From NCBI RefSeq assembly GCF_000735605.1, contig NZ_JPKG01000006.1, positions 310,001 to 374,000 of the forward strand: a stretch of DNA of 64,000 nucleotides, written 5' to 3'. The translations under genes and the position numbers were made by a program. Positions 28,665-36,824 of this stretch are shown here, in pieces. Numbering within the stretch: the first letter of the stretch is position 1; each line of letters begins with the position of its first letter. Below the pieces are notes generated by a model that saw only the letters and a list, made by a program, of their open reading frames with translations, did not search any database and had not been told where the DNA came from. The DNA is from Allobosea sp. LC85. Its GTDB lineage: Bacteria > Pseudomonadota > Alphaproteobacteria > Rhizobiales > Beijerinckiaceae.

Positions 28665-29284
28665 GCCTCTGCCTGCTGGCAGTGCTTGCGGTCCCAGCGG
28701 CTGCGGCGGATCGCCCGGTGCCGCGCGCCCAGCAGTGGCCGGCCCATACCCAGCCGCTTCGCTACAATTGGAACGGCGTCTATGCCGGTATTCACGCCGG
28801 TGGCGCATTCGACCGGTTCACAGGAGTGACCAGGAAGAGCCGCAACGAGGCGCTGCTCGGCGGCCAGATCGGCTACAATGTCCAGACCGGCAGCATGGTC
28901 TACGGCCTCGAGGGCGATATCTCGATGAACGGCTTCGGCAAGGGTTCGTCGCGCAGCGCCGTCGGCACCAGCGCCGACACGCGCTATGTCGGAACCGCCA
29001 AGGCCCGCGCCGGCGTCGCCTTCGACCGCGTTCTCGTCTATGCCACCGGCGGTCTTGCCTACGGCAACATCAAGGCGACGAATGACGGCCTCTCGAAGAC
29101 GAAGAGCAAGATCGGCTATGTCGTCGGCGGCGGCGTCGAGTACGGCATCACCGAGAACCTGTCGGCGAAGGTCGAGTACAACTACGTCTCGCTCGGCAAG
29201 CAGAACTTCCAGTTCGGCTCGGCCCGCACCAAGGTCGGCGTCAACGAGCATCTGGTCAAAGCCGGTGTGAACTACCGGTTCTGA
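28640..29284 (+). CDS. Outer-membrane beta-barrel protein, RopB/Omp25 family
   Basis: This 214-residue protein has a signal peptide (about 1-22, cleavage AAA-AD). It then shows the alternating strands of an eight-stranded barrel: YNWNGVYAGIHAGGAF, LLGGQIGYNVQTGSMVYGLEGDI, VGTAKARAGVAFDRVLVYATGGLAYG, IGYVVGGGVEYGITENLSAKVEYNYVSLG, ending VKAGVNYRF with the C-terminal Phe signal. This pattern is typical of the abundant Omp25/Omp31/RopB proteins of Rhizobiales. The ATG at 28640 lies inside the tail of the preceding ORF. Confidence 0.92.
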   Translation: MHRSIPIMSLCLLAVLAVPAAAADRPVPRAQQWPAHTQPLRYNWNGVYAGIHAGGAFDRFTGVTRKSRNEALLGGQIGYNVQTGSMVYGLEGDISMNGFGKGSSRSAVGTSADTRYVGTAKARAGVAFDRVLVYATGGLAYGNIKATNDGLSKTKSKIGYVVGGGVEYGITENLSAKVEYNYVSLGKQNFQFGSARTKVGVNEHLVKAGVNYRF

Positions 29285-29300
29285 CCCGCTAAAATATCCG

Positions 29301-29321
29301 GGGCCCGGCCGCTCCGGGCCC
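29301..29321 (+). terminator. Hairpin after the outer-membrane protein gene
   Basis: GGGCCCGG-CCGCT-CCGGGCCC forms an 8-bp GC stem 16 bp after the barrel gene stop. No T tract follows, so factor-independent termination is only a candidate. Confidence 0.45.
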
Positions 29322-29437
29322 GAATAACCTACGGCCTAGAGGGCCGTTCACGAGCATGGATGGGACGCGATGCGCTTGAAGAGCTGCCCCGAGCTTTTCT
29401 GCAGCGCGTTCCAGCCATGGCCTACGGCAGGAACGAC

Positions 29438-30121
29438 ATGCGCGCTCTGATTGTCGAAGACGAACCGGAGCTGATGTCGTTCCTGTCGTCCCTCCTGCTT
29501 GGTGCAGGTTTCATTGTCGACCGCACCAGCAGTGTCGAAGCGGCGCTGGCCGCCCTCAAAACGGCGCCCTTCGACATCGCCGTCGTCGACCGGCGTCTGC
29601 CGGACGGCGACGGCCTGTCGATCGTCAAGGCGATGAAGACGGCAGAACCCCGTCCGGCCTTCCTGATCCTGACCGCGCGAGATGCGAAATCCGACGTGAT
29701 CGACGGTCTCAACGGCGGCGCGGATGATTACCTGGTCAAGCCCTTCGAGCCGGGCGAGTTGATCGCCCGCATCCGGGTCATTGCGCGGCGCCGCTATCCC
29801 GGCCGCTCGCTGGTGATCTCGGCAGGCAATCTCTCGATCGACATCGAGGGTCGCAACGCCTCGGTCTCGGCCGTTCCCCTCGACCTGCGACGGCGCGAGG
29901 CGCTGATCCTGGAAGCGCTGGTCCAGCGCGCCGGGCGTGTCGTCACCCGCAACGTCCTGATCGAAGCGGTCTACGGCTTCGATGACCTGATCGAGTCCAA
30001 CACGCTCGAAGCCCAGATCTCGCGACTGCGCCGCAAGCTCAAGGACGCTGCCGCGAATGTCGAGATCTCGTCGCTGCGCGGCATCGGCTATATCCTGAGG
30101 AAGTCCGAACAGCCCGCGTGA
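29438..30121 (+). CDS. OmpR/PhoB-family response regulator
   Basis: This 227-residue regulator has a receiver domain with the acidic pair (VEDEPE), phospho-acceptor Asp51 (VVDRRLPDGDG), Thr in LILTARD and Lys in VKPFEPGEL. A C-terminal winged helix follows (LDLRRREALILEALVQRAGRVV, ISRLRRKL, IRGIGYxL-like SLRGIGYILRK). ATG at 29438 has AGGAA upstream; ATG at 29417 is the alternative. A histidine kinase lies convergent on the other strand 145 bp away, with a mosaic repeat between them. The two may be partners although they are not in one operon. Confidence 0.92.
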   Translation: MRALIVEDEPELMSFLSSLLLGAGFIVDRTSSVEAALAALKTAPFDIAVVDRRLPDGDGLSIVKAMKTAEPRPAFLILTARDAKSDVIDGLNGGADDYLVKPFEPGELIARIRVIARRRYPGRSLVISAGNLSIDIEGRNASVSAVPLDLRRREALILEALVQRAGRVVTRNVLIEAVYGFDDLIESNTLEAQISRLRRKLKDAAANVEISSLRGIGYILRKSEQPA

Positions 30122-30156
30122 GGCTACCGGCTTCGCTGCCGGCCATCGATCGACCC

Positions 30157-30262
30157 AGATCATCAGGCCGGATCTCGTATCCGGTCCGATGATCTGACCT
30201 TTTTGTGTTTGCATCGGCTTTGCCCCGAAAACCGCGATCCACATTTCGGGCCGATGCTTTAG
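30157..30262 (+). repeat. Mosaic palindromic repeat, copy 4
   Basis: Module A (about 30157-30197, AGATCATCAGGCCGGATCTC...TCCGGTCCGATGATCT) is followed by the linker ttttgtgtttg. Module B (GCATCGGCTTTGCCCCGAAAA...TTTCGGGCCGATGC) ends at 30262. It sits exactly between the convergent response regulator and histidine kinase genes. Confidence 0.87.
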
Positions 30263-30266
30263 CCAG

Positions 30267-31637
30267 TCATTCGCCTTCAGAGAAGAGCAGGCGGACGGTC
30301 GTGCCACCGCCGCGCGTCGCAAGGACGGTCAATGTCCCACGATGTGCGGTCATGATGTCGCGCACGATGGTGAGGCCCAGCCCCGCTCCGGTCGAGCGCG
30401 GCGACATGCGGTTGAACGCTTCCGTCACCTCCGAGCGCTGGGTCGCAGCGATGCCGATCCCGTCATCCGCCACCTCCAATACAACGCCATCGATGACCCG
30501 TACGATGATGCTGGACTTCGCCTGGGCGTGACGAAGCGCGTTGTCGATCAGATTGGCCACCGCGGCGCGAACCGTGGCTTCGTTGGCCATGATCGTTCGC
30601 GCGTCGTCGCCCTCCTCCTCGAGCGCGACGTCGATCGCGTTCTGCAGGATCAGCGGCGCGAGATCGACGAGCACGTCACGGGCCACACTGTTGAGCTGAA
30701 CCGGCTCGAACGGCAGCTCGGTGCTGTGCAGCCGGGCGAGCTGCAGCATCGACGAGACGATTGTCGTCAGCCGGTTCACGTCGGTCGCCAGTGCGGTGCG
30801 TACAATCTCATCGGAAACAGTGTCGATCTTGGTCCGCATGACGGCGAGCGGCGTACGCAATTCATGGGCGACGTTGTTCATGAAGCGCCGTTGCACATCC
30901 ATGTTGCTGGCGATCTGGTCGAGCGCGGAGTTCAGCGCCGTCGTCAGCGGCATCAGCTCGACCGGCGTTTCCTGCGTCGGCAGCAGGCCTCGCGGCGCCC
31001 TGGGATCGATACTGGCCGCAGCTTCAGCCGCACGCCGCAGGCGCGCGGCGATATAGGAGACCGACATGGCGATCGCCGAGGCGATGATGACCCCGAAGAT
31101 GAGAGAGATGACGAGGGCGGGAATCGCAATGGCCCGCAGGAAATAGGCAAGAATCAGGTCCCAGCCTGGGGTTCCGCCGCCCGTTGCGACGATGACGCGG
31201 CTGCCTTCCATCTCGACGATGTCGAAGGCCAGGCCATTGTCGCCGCCACCGCCGACCCGCATCTGCGCAGCAATCGTCGGTCCGTCGAGCCTGACATCGA
31301 TCGGGAGGCTCGGCCGCAACTCTGGGGCATACTCGACGACGGAGCGTCCATCCGAAACCAGATACCAGAGTCTGGGGCTGGCGCTCTCGATCTTTGCCAA
31401 GGTCGGCGTCTTCTCCATCCGAAACCCGTCAGCCGCAGTCTGACGCACGCCTTGCCGAATGATCTCGGAGGTCACATCGTTGCGTAGCGCTCCAGGGTCC
31501 TCGGTGATGAAGGTGAAGGCCAGCACGGCGGCGATGACCGCCGCGAAGAGGGCGAAGCCGAGAAGCGTCAGCCGGATCGTCAAGGCACGCGAGAGCGAGG
31601 TCACCGGCAGCCTCCGGAGCGAAGATTTGCCGCGCAC
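30267..31637 (-). CDS. Sensor histidine kinase
   Basis: This 456-residue kinase has transmembrane helices at about 22-44 and 160-195 flanking a periplasmic domain of some 115 residues. A HAMP linker follows. The H-box is NNVAHELRTPLAVM (His258); the N-box is NLIDNALRHA; the G boxes are DDGIGI and STGAGLGLTIV. The start is GTG at 31637; no strong Shine-Dalgarno is visible, and GTG further in (about residue 12) is possible. It converges with the OmpR-type regulator at 29.4 kb and is divergent from the EipA homologue. Confidence 0.9.
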   Translation of the reverse strand: MRGKSSLRRLPVTSLSRALTIRLTLLGFALFAAVIAAVLAFTFITEDPGALRNDVTSEIIRQGVRQTAADGFRMEKTPTLAKIESASPRLWYLVSDGRSVVEYAPELRPSLPIDVRLDGPTIAAQMRVGGGGDNGLAFDIVEMEGSRVIVATGGGTPGWDLILAYFLRAIAIPALVISLIFGVIIASAIAMSVSYIAARLRRAAEAAASIDPRAPRGLLPTQETPVELMPLTTALNSALDQIASNMDVQRRFMNNVAHELRTPLAVMRTKIDTVSDEIVRTALATDVNRLTTIVSSMLQLARLHSTELPFEPVQLNSVARDVLVDLAPLILQNAIDVALEEEGDDARTIMANEATVRAAVANLIDNALRHAQAKSSIIVRVIDGVVLEVADDGIGIAATQRSEVTEAFNRMSPRSTGAGLGLTIVRDIMTAHRGTLTVLATRGGGTTVRLLFSEGE

Positions 31638-31823
31638 GCACCGGACAGCACCCGATTGCGCTGGAGCGTCGGGCGCTTCACTGTCGTGGTGCTCGTCGAG
31701 CTATGAATCGTCACGGAGCCTCTGTGCGGTTATGGCTTGCGAATCCGGGGGCCGCGCCCGCAGCCCATGTCCATGGACTGCATCCCCATCTTCGTTCAAC
31801 CCTCCCTCGAGTCTGCTTGTCCC

Positions 31824-32489
31824 ATGAGTGCGCACAGAGCCAGATCGGGAGAGCTGTGCCTGCGCTGCACCTTGGCTGCCGTGCTCGCGCTGTTGCTTGG
31901 CCTGTTGCAGGCGGCCCGGGCTGACGAGACCATCAAGCCGGGACAACTGCCGACCGCTCCGGGGCGCGACATTCTGGGGCTCGTCGAACAGGTCTTCGAC
32001 ACGGCCTCGAAGACCGTCAGCATCCCGGTCGAGCGCTCCCTTTCGCTCTTCGGAGAGCCAAACGCCTATATAGTCGGCGGAGAGGTCAGCGGCTCCTTCG
32101 TCGTTGGCGGCCGACATGGCGTCGGTGAGCTTCGCTTCGCCGATGGCACGCCCTCCCCGGTGACATGGTCGGCGCTCTCCGTTGGGATCGGGCTCGGGGC
32201 CGATTACGGGCGGGTCATCATGCTGGTCTATGGCCTTGACCGCCATGAGGATGTCTTCGGGGTCTATGCCAGCCTCGGCGGCGGCGCGCATTTCGTCGCC
32301 GGCGCCAACGCAATGGTCCTTGCCTCCGAAAAGGCCCGAATCGTCCTGATTTCTTCCGGCCTCGGCCTGCGATTGTCGGGGGAACTCAGCCGTATCCGCA
32401 TCGAACCTGCGAATGATCGCGGCGTCCTGCGCCCTCCTGCGAACATCTGCGCCAACCCGGCCGATTGCCCGCCACCAGGCCGACGCTAG
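31824..32489 (+). CDS. EipA-like envelope protein (DUF1134)
   Basis: This 221-residue protein has an N-terminal signal sequence (hydrophobic core about 15-30, cleavage near ARA-DE). The DUF1134 domain reads GGEVSGSFVVGGRHGVGEL, SVGIGLGADYGRVIMLVYGL, GGGAHFVAGANAMVLASEKARIVLI and SSGLGLRLSGELSRIRIEP. In Brucella, EipA is a periplasmic beta-barrel protein needed for envelope integrity; a related role is inferred here. ATG at 31824 gives a normal signal peptide; a TTG at 31737 would add an implausible leader. The stop codon TAG is the first three bases of the adjacent mosaic repeat. Confidence 0.82.
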   Translation: MSAHRARSGELCLRCTLAAVLALLLGLLQAARADETIKPGQLPTAPGRDILGLVEQVFDTASKTVSIPVERSLSLFGEPNAYIVGGEVSGSFVVGGRHGVGELRFADGTPSPVTWSALSVGIGLGADYGRVIMLVYGLDRHEDVFGVYASLGGGAHFVAGANAMVLASEKARIVLISSGLGLRLSGELSRIRIEPANDRGVLRPPANICANPADCPPPGRR

Positions 32490-32564
32490 AGCATGCTCTA
32501 AACTATGAGAATCGATCACGTTTTTTGCGCTTGGACAATTTCGTCCAAACGCAGCGTGATCTAA
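32487..32564 (-). repeat. Mosaic palindromic repeat, copy 5 (short form)
   Basis: A collapsed module E (TAGAGCATGCTCTAAACTAT at 32487-32506) is followed by module D, a palindrome with arms GATCACG...CGTGATC and inner GCGTTTGGACGA-like sequence. Module B is missing. The leading TAG is the stop codon of the EipA homologue. It matches the E and D part of copy 2. Confidence 0.82.
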
Positions 32565-32604
32565 GCGGAAGACGAGCACGGTCGGTCCGAACGCCTCGCG
32601 CGCG

Positions 32605-33303
32605 TCAGGCGCGGTGCCCGAGATGCTGATGCGCCATGGCATGCAACTCGTCGAGCCGGGCGGTGATTTCCAACGCAGTCAGGCTGATCTCGCGCTCATC
32701 GGCGCATTCCCGGACATAGAGCGGCTCGGACCAGACCACGCAACCGCGCCCGAACGGCAAGGCGATGCTCGCCTTGTCCCAATTGTCGAGATCGAACCGT
32801 GCCGTCGTCACTGCGGCGAAGAGATAGATCGGCCGGCCCGACGCCCGCGCCAGCTGAATGGCGCCCTTGCCGGCAACCCGCGAAACCTTCGGCACATCGG
32901 CCGTCAGCAGCACACTGGTGTCGCCGCGCAACGCGTCGCGCATCTCGATGAAGGCGGGAACACCGCGTTTGGCCTGGATTTTTCGCCGACTTTGCGTGCC
33001 GGAACCTCGAATCACGCGGTAGCCGGCGCGCTCCATCGCGGAGGCAACGACGGAGCCGTCAAAATGGAGCGAGGCCAGCACGGCTGTCTTCGGCGCCCCG
33101 TCGAGGGCGACGAGACTCAGCATCTGCTGCCCATGCCAGGTCATGGCGATGAACGGTTCGCGGCTCCGCTCCCAAGGCCGCGCTCCCGGAATCACCGGCT
33201 TGAACCGCGTGGTTTGCGCCACGAGGTTCAGATACGCATGCAACGCGCGGCCGGCGAGGGCCGCGGATCGTTCTTCCCTGAGATGCATCGCCCCAATCTC
33301 CAC
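32605..33303 (-). CDS. Lysophospholipid acyltransferase-like protein (DUF374)
   Basis: This 232-residue protein is of the DUF374 branch of the LpxL/PlsC-like acyltransferases. It has the catalytic-type WHGQ block (FIAMTWHGQQM), SLHFDGSVVASAMERAGYRVIRGSG, TADVPKVSRVAGKG (family TPDGPRGP region) and a Pro-rich C-terminal part. It probably transfers an acyl chain to a lipid in the inner membrane; the acceptor is unknown. GTG at 33303 has AGGTGA six bases upstream; ATG at 33288 is the alternative. It is divergent from the flavin monooxygenase gene. Confidence 0.82.
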   Translation of the reverse strand: MEIGAMHLREERSAALAGRALHAYLNLVAQTTRFKPVIPGARPWERSREPFIAMTWHGQQMLSLVALDGAPKTAVLASLHFDGSVVASAMERAGYRVIRGSGTQSRRKIQAKRGVPAFIEMRDALRGDTSVLLTADVPKVSRVAGKGAIQLARASGRPIYLFAAVTTARFDLDNWDKASIALPFGRGCVVWSEPLYVRECADEREISLTALEITARLDELHAMAHQHLGHRA

Positions 33304-33458
33304 GGTGAATCACCTGGAGTGGTCGGCGCGTTGGCTTGCTGGAACATTGCACGGACAGGTTGCGGCCCGCGAATGGCGTATGGGCCGGCATGCCCAGTTG
33401 CCGCGAGCGCCCACCCTGCCTATCGTGCCAAGGGTCAGTTCCCTCCAAGTCGGGTTTC

Positions 33459-35099
33459 ATGCCAGCCAAGGATATCGCGGTAGCGGGATGCGGCCCGGCA
33501 GGGCTGGCAGCCGCACTGATGCTGCATCGAGACGGACATCGGGTCAGGCTGTTCGAGCGCTTTGAGACGCCGCGTGCGGTCGGGTCCGGGCTGATGATCC
33601 AGCCGACCGGTCTCGCCGTCCTTCAGGAACTGAATCTCGCCGATGCCACCCTCGCGGCGGGGGCCAGGATCGACCGGCTCTTCGGGCGCGCCGAGCCGTC
33701 GCAGCGCATCGTGCTCGACGTGCGCTATGCGGCGCTCGGGCAAGATGCCGGCCATGGCGTCGGCATTCATCGCGCCGCGCTGTTCGACATCCTGCACGAC
33801 ACCGCACGAGGGGCCGGCATTGCGGTCGAGGGAGGCCGCAGTGTGATCTCGAGTGAACTCGTCGGGGCGAACAGGCGCGCGCTCCTCTTTGCCGACGGTA
33901 CGCGGACCGAGCCTTTCGACCTGGTCGTGGATGCGCTTGGCACCATGAGCCCGCTCGCGCGCCATGAGGGCCGGCCGCTGGCCTATGGCGCGCTCTGGGC
34001 CAGTCTCGATTGGCCCGAGGGCGCGGGTTTCGACATGGCAACGCTGGAACAACGCTATATCCGCGCCAATACGATGGTCGGGGTGCTGCCCATCGGCCGG
34101 CTGGCCCAAGGACCGACCGCAAAGGCAGCCTTCTTTTGGTCGCTGCGCTGCGACCGTCTCTCGGACTGGCAACGTTCCGGACTTGCCGCGTGGAAGGCGG
34201 ACGTCCTCAAGCTATGGCCGGCAACTGCGCCCCTGCTCGAGCAGATCGAATCGCCGGACCAACTGACCTTCGCGCGCTATGCCCATAGGACCGCTCCCAT
34301 CCCGACGGAGCCTGGCCTGATCCATATTGGCGATTCCTGGCATTCGACGAGCCCCCAACTCGGTCAGGGAGCCAATATGGCGCTGCTCGACGCCTTCGCG
34401 CTCGCAAAGGCGCTGCGCGACCGGAACGAGACGACGACCGCGCCAGCCAGCGCTATCGCGGCGCGTCGCCGACATGTCTGGCTCTATCAGACCATGAGCG
34501 CGATGTTCACGCCGGTCTATCAGTCCGACAGCCGGATCCTGCCCCTGCTGCGCGATCGGATCGTCGGACCGCTCGCCCGGATCTGGCCGGCGCCTGCCAT
34601 CCTGGCAGCGATGGTCAGTGGCTTGATCGGCGCTCCCCTCAAGCGGCTCGGCCTGCGCGCTCCGGCGGTCACCGGCCTGGGCGACGCAATCGAGGCGCTT
34701 ACCCGGGGCAAGCGCGTCATCGTCTTTGACGGTGACTGCGTGATGTGCTCGCAACAGGCGCAATTCGTCATGCGCCATGACCATGAACGCCGCTTCACGC
34801 TCACCACTGCGCAAGGGCCCCTTGGCCAGGCGCTCTATCACCGCCTCGGCCTTCCCACGCCGAATTTCGAAACGATGCTGCTGATCGAGGGGGGGCGAAT
34901 CCTGGGTCGGTCGGACGCCGTCATCACTATCGCGGCAGGGCTGGGCTGGCCCTGGCGCATCGCACTGGCGGCACGCGTCATTCCACGTCCGCTGCGCGAC
35001 CGGCTCTATCGCTTGGTTGCCCGCAATCGCTACCGCTGGTTCGGGCGGCGCGAAACCTGCTGGCGCCCCACCCCTGATATGGCGGACCGCATCCTGTGA
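33459..35099 (+). CDS. FAD-dependent monooxygenase fused to a DCC (DUF393) domain
   Basis: This 546-residue fusion has an N-terminal group A flavin monooxygenase domain: the dinucleotide fold VAGCGPAGLAAALML at the start, the DG-type segment VVDALGTMS, and the GDSWHSTSPQLGQGANMALLDA FAD motif near 290-310. The C-terminal 130 residues form a DCC domain starting VFDGDCVMC (Asp424, Cys427, Cys430) with the family ending GRRETCWRPTPDMADRIL. DCC proteins are thioredoxin-like and are proposed thiol-disulphide oxidoreductases. The monooxygenase substrate is unknown. The stop overlaps the GTG of the next gene (GTGA at 35096-35099), linking it to a DUF4166 protein. Confidence 0.87.
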   Translation: MPAKDIAVAGCGPAGLAAALMLHRDGHRVRLFERFETPRAVGSGLMIQPTGLAVLQELNLADATLAAGARIDRLFGRAEPSQRIVLDVRYAALGQDAGHGVGIHRAALFDILHDTARGAGIAVEGGRSVISSELVGANRRALLFADGTRTEPFDLVVDALGTMSPLARHEGRPLAYGALWASLDWPEGAGFDMATLEQRYIRANTMVGVLPIGRLAQGPTAKAAFFWSLRCDRLSDWQRSGLAAWKADVLKLWPATAPLLEQIESPDQLTFARYAHRTAPIPTEPGLIHIGDSWHSTSPQLGQGANMALLDAFALAKALRDRNETTTAPASAIAARRRHVWLYQTMSAMFTPVYQSDSRILPLLRDRIVGPLARIWPAPAILAAMVSGLIGAPLKRLGLRAPAVTGLGDAIEALTRGKRVIVFDGDCVMCSQQAQFVMRHDHERRFTLTTAQGPLGQALYHRLGLPTPNFETMLLIEGGRILGRSDAVITIAAGLGWPWRIALAARVIPRPLRDRLYRLVARNRYRWFGRRETCWRPTPDMADRIL

Positions 35100-36784
35100 A
35101 GGTTCTGCTGCTCGGCGGCTATGGCGGCTTCGGTGCCCGCATCGCCCGGCGTCTGGCCGATGCGGGACATGAGGTCCTGGTCGCCGGACGCAGCCGGGAG
35201 AAGGCTGAGAAATTCTGCGCTGGTCGGCCACGCCTCACACCGCTTCGCCTGGACCGGGACCGCGATATCGTGCTGGTGCTTGCCGAGCACCGCCCTGCTG
35301 TCCTGATCGACGCTGCAGGTCCCTTTCAGGGCCTGGGCTATGCGGTCGCTCGCGCCTGTATCGCCGCCAGGTGCCACTATCTAGACATCGCCGATGCGCG
35401 CGATTTCGTCGCCGGCATCGGGACACTCGCTGAAGCGGCACGGGCTGCCGGGGTGGTCGTCGTCTCGGGCGCCTCCAGCGTACCCGCCTTGTCGGGCGCC
35501 GCGGCGCACGCCCTCGCCGACGGCATGGACCATGTCAGAGCGGTCGAGATTGCGATCAGCGCCTCGAACCGTGCGACGGCCGGCGCTTCGGTCACGAAGG
35601 CGATCTTCTCCTATATCGGCAAGCCGATCCCGCTCTGGCGCGCAGGGCGCTGGACGAGCGGCTTCGGCTGGCAGGACATCAGGCACGAGGCCTTCACGAT
35701 CGCCGACGAGCCGCCTCTAGCAGGCCGCCTCGTGGGCCTTGCTGATGTGCCGGACCTGGCTCTCCTGCCCGATCGCCTTCCAGGCAAACCCTCCGTCAGT
35801 TTTCGCGCCGGCACCGAACTCCGGTGGCAGAACCGTGCACTTTGGCTGGCGAGCTGGCCTGTTCGCTGGGGTTGGATCTCGAATCTGGTCCGTTTCGCAC
35901 CGCTGGTCCTTCAAGCGCAACGGCTGACCTCGGCATGGGGCAGCGATCGCTCCGGCATGATGGTTCGATTGTTCGGGCACGCTGGCGGCCGGGCCGTCGA
36001 ACGGCGATGGACATTGATCGCAAGCGAGGGCGATGGTCCTGAAATTCCAGGCCTGGCGGCCGCAATCCTCGTCGACAGGCTCGCCAGGGGTGACGTTCCA
36101 GCCGGTGCCTGCGATGCCGGCGAGATCCTGTCGCTGTCGGCGTTCGAGCCGGCCTTCACGCAACTGGCGATCCGGCACGAGATGGCAGAGCTGCCGCAGC
36201 CGCCCCCGCTCTATGCCCGGGTCCTCGGCGACGCCTTCGCGACCCTGCCTGCGGCCCTCCGCGCGATCCACACCGTCCTTCGCGACGGTGGCGCGCATGG
36301 ACGGGCCATGGTGACGCGCGGGTGCAACCCGATTGCACGGGCAATCGCGGCCCTTTTCGGCTTTCCGCCTGAAGGGGAGCATGGGCTGCACGTCGCCTTT
36401 GCCGAGAGCGGCGGCGTCGAAACCTGGATTCGTGACTTCTCAGGTCACCGCTTCAGCAGCCAGCTATCGCAGCAGGGGCAACAGCTGGTGGAGCGCTTTG
36501 GCCCGCTGCGTTTCGGCTTCAATCTCGTCGCTGACGACAAGGGGCTCGCGATGCAGCTGAAGCGTTGGTGGCTGGGACCCATCCCCTTGCCGCTCACCTT
36601 GGCCCCCCGTTCCCTCGCGCGCGAATGGGAGGAGGATGGCCGCTTCCATTTCGATGTCCCGATCGCATTGCCGCTGATCGGCCTGGTCGTGCACTACCGC
36701 GGCTGGCTCGAGCCGGCGGGTGACAGTGCACGGTCCTTACAGCAGAACGCGCCGGACAGGGCCCGGCGCGTTCTATCTGGTTGA
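35096..36784 (+). CDS. Saccharopine dehydrogenase-fold / DUF4166 fusion protein
   Basis: This 562-residue protein has an N-terminal NAD(P)-binding domain of the saccharopine-dehydrogenase type (LLLGGYGGFGARIARRLADAG, VLIDAAGPFQGLGYAVARAC, HYLDIADARDFV). The C-terminal DUF4166 domain (about 390-555) includes LPAALRAIHTVLRDGG, GFNLVADDKGLAMQL and RGWLEP. Such proteins often neighbour DCC-domain proteins; the pathway is not known to me. The GTG start overlaps the monooxygenase stop. A strong hairpin lies within its final codons. Confidence 0.87.
   Translation: MKVLLLGGYGGFGARIARRLADAGHEVLVAGRSREKAEKFCAGRPRLTPLRLDRDRDIVLVLAEHRPAVLIDAAGPFQGLGYAVARACIAARCHYLDIADARDFVAGIGTLAEAARAAGVVVVSGASSVPALSGAAAHALADGMDHVRAVEIAISASNRATAGASVTKAIFSYIGKPIPLWRAGRWTSGFGWQDIRHEAFTIADEPPLAGRLVGLADVPDLALLPDRLPGKPSVSFRAGTELRWQNRALWLASWPVRWGWISNLVRFAPLVLQAQRLTSAWGSDRSGMMVRLFGHAGGRAVERRWTLIASEGDGPEIPGLAAAILVDRLARGDVPAGACDAGEILSLSAFEPAFTQLAIRHEMAELPQPPPLYARVLGDAFATLPAALRAIHTVLRDGGAHGRAMVTRGCNPIARAIAALFGFPPEGEHGLHVAFAESGGVETWIRDFSGHRFSSQLSQQGQQLVERFGPLRFGFNLVADDKGLAMQLKRWWLGPIPLPLTLAPRSLAREWEEDGRFHFDVPIALPLIGLVVHYRGWLEPAGDSARSLQQNAPDRARRVLSG
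36744..36774. terminator. Strong hairpin at convergent gene ends
   Basis: AGAACGCGCCGG and its exact complement CCGGCGCGTTCT flank a 7-base loop: a 12-bp perfect stem located 8-38 bp before the end of the DUF4166 coding frame and 50-80 bp beyond the RND gene stop. It is a plausible bidirectional terminator for the convergent operons, although it lacks a T tract. Confidence 0.55.
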
Positions 36785-36824
36785 AGCCGTCAAGCTACGC
36801 CCCGCAGGGGCAGCCTGTGCCCGG

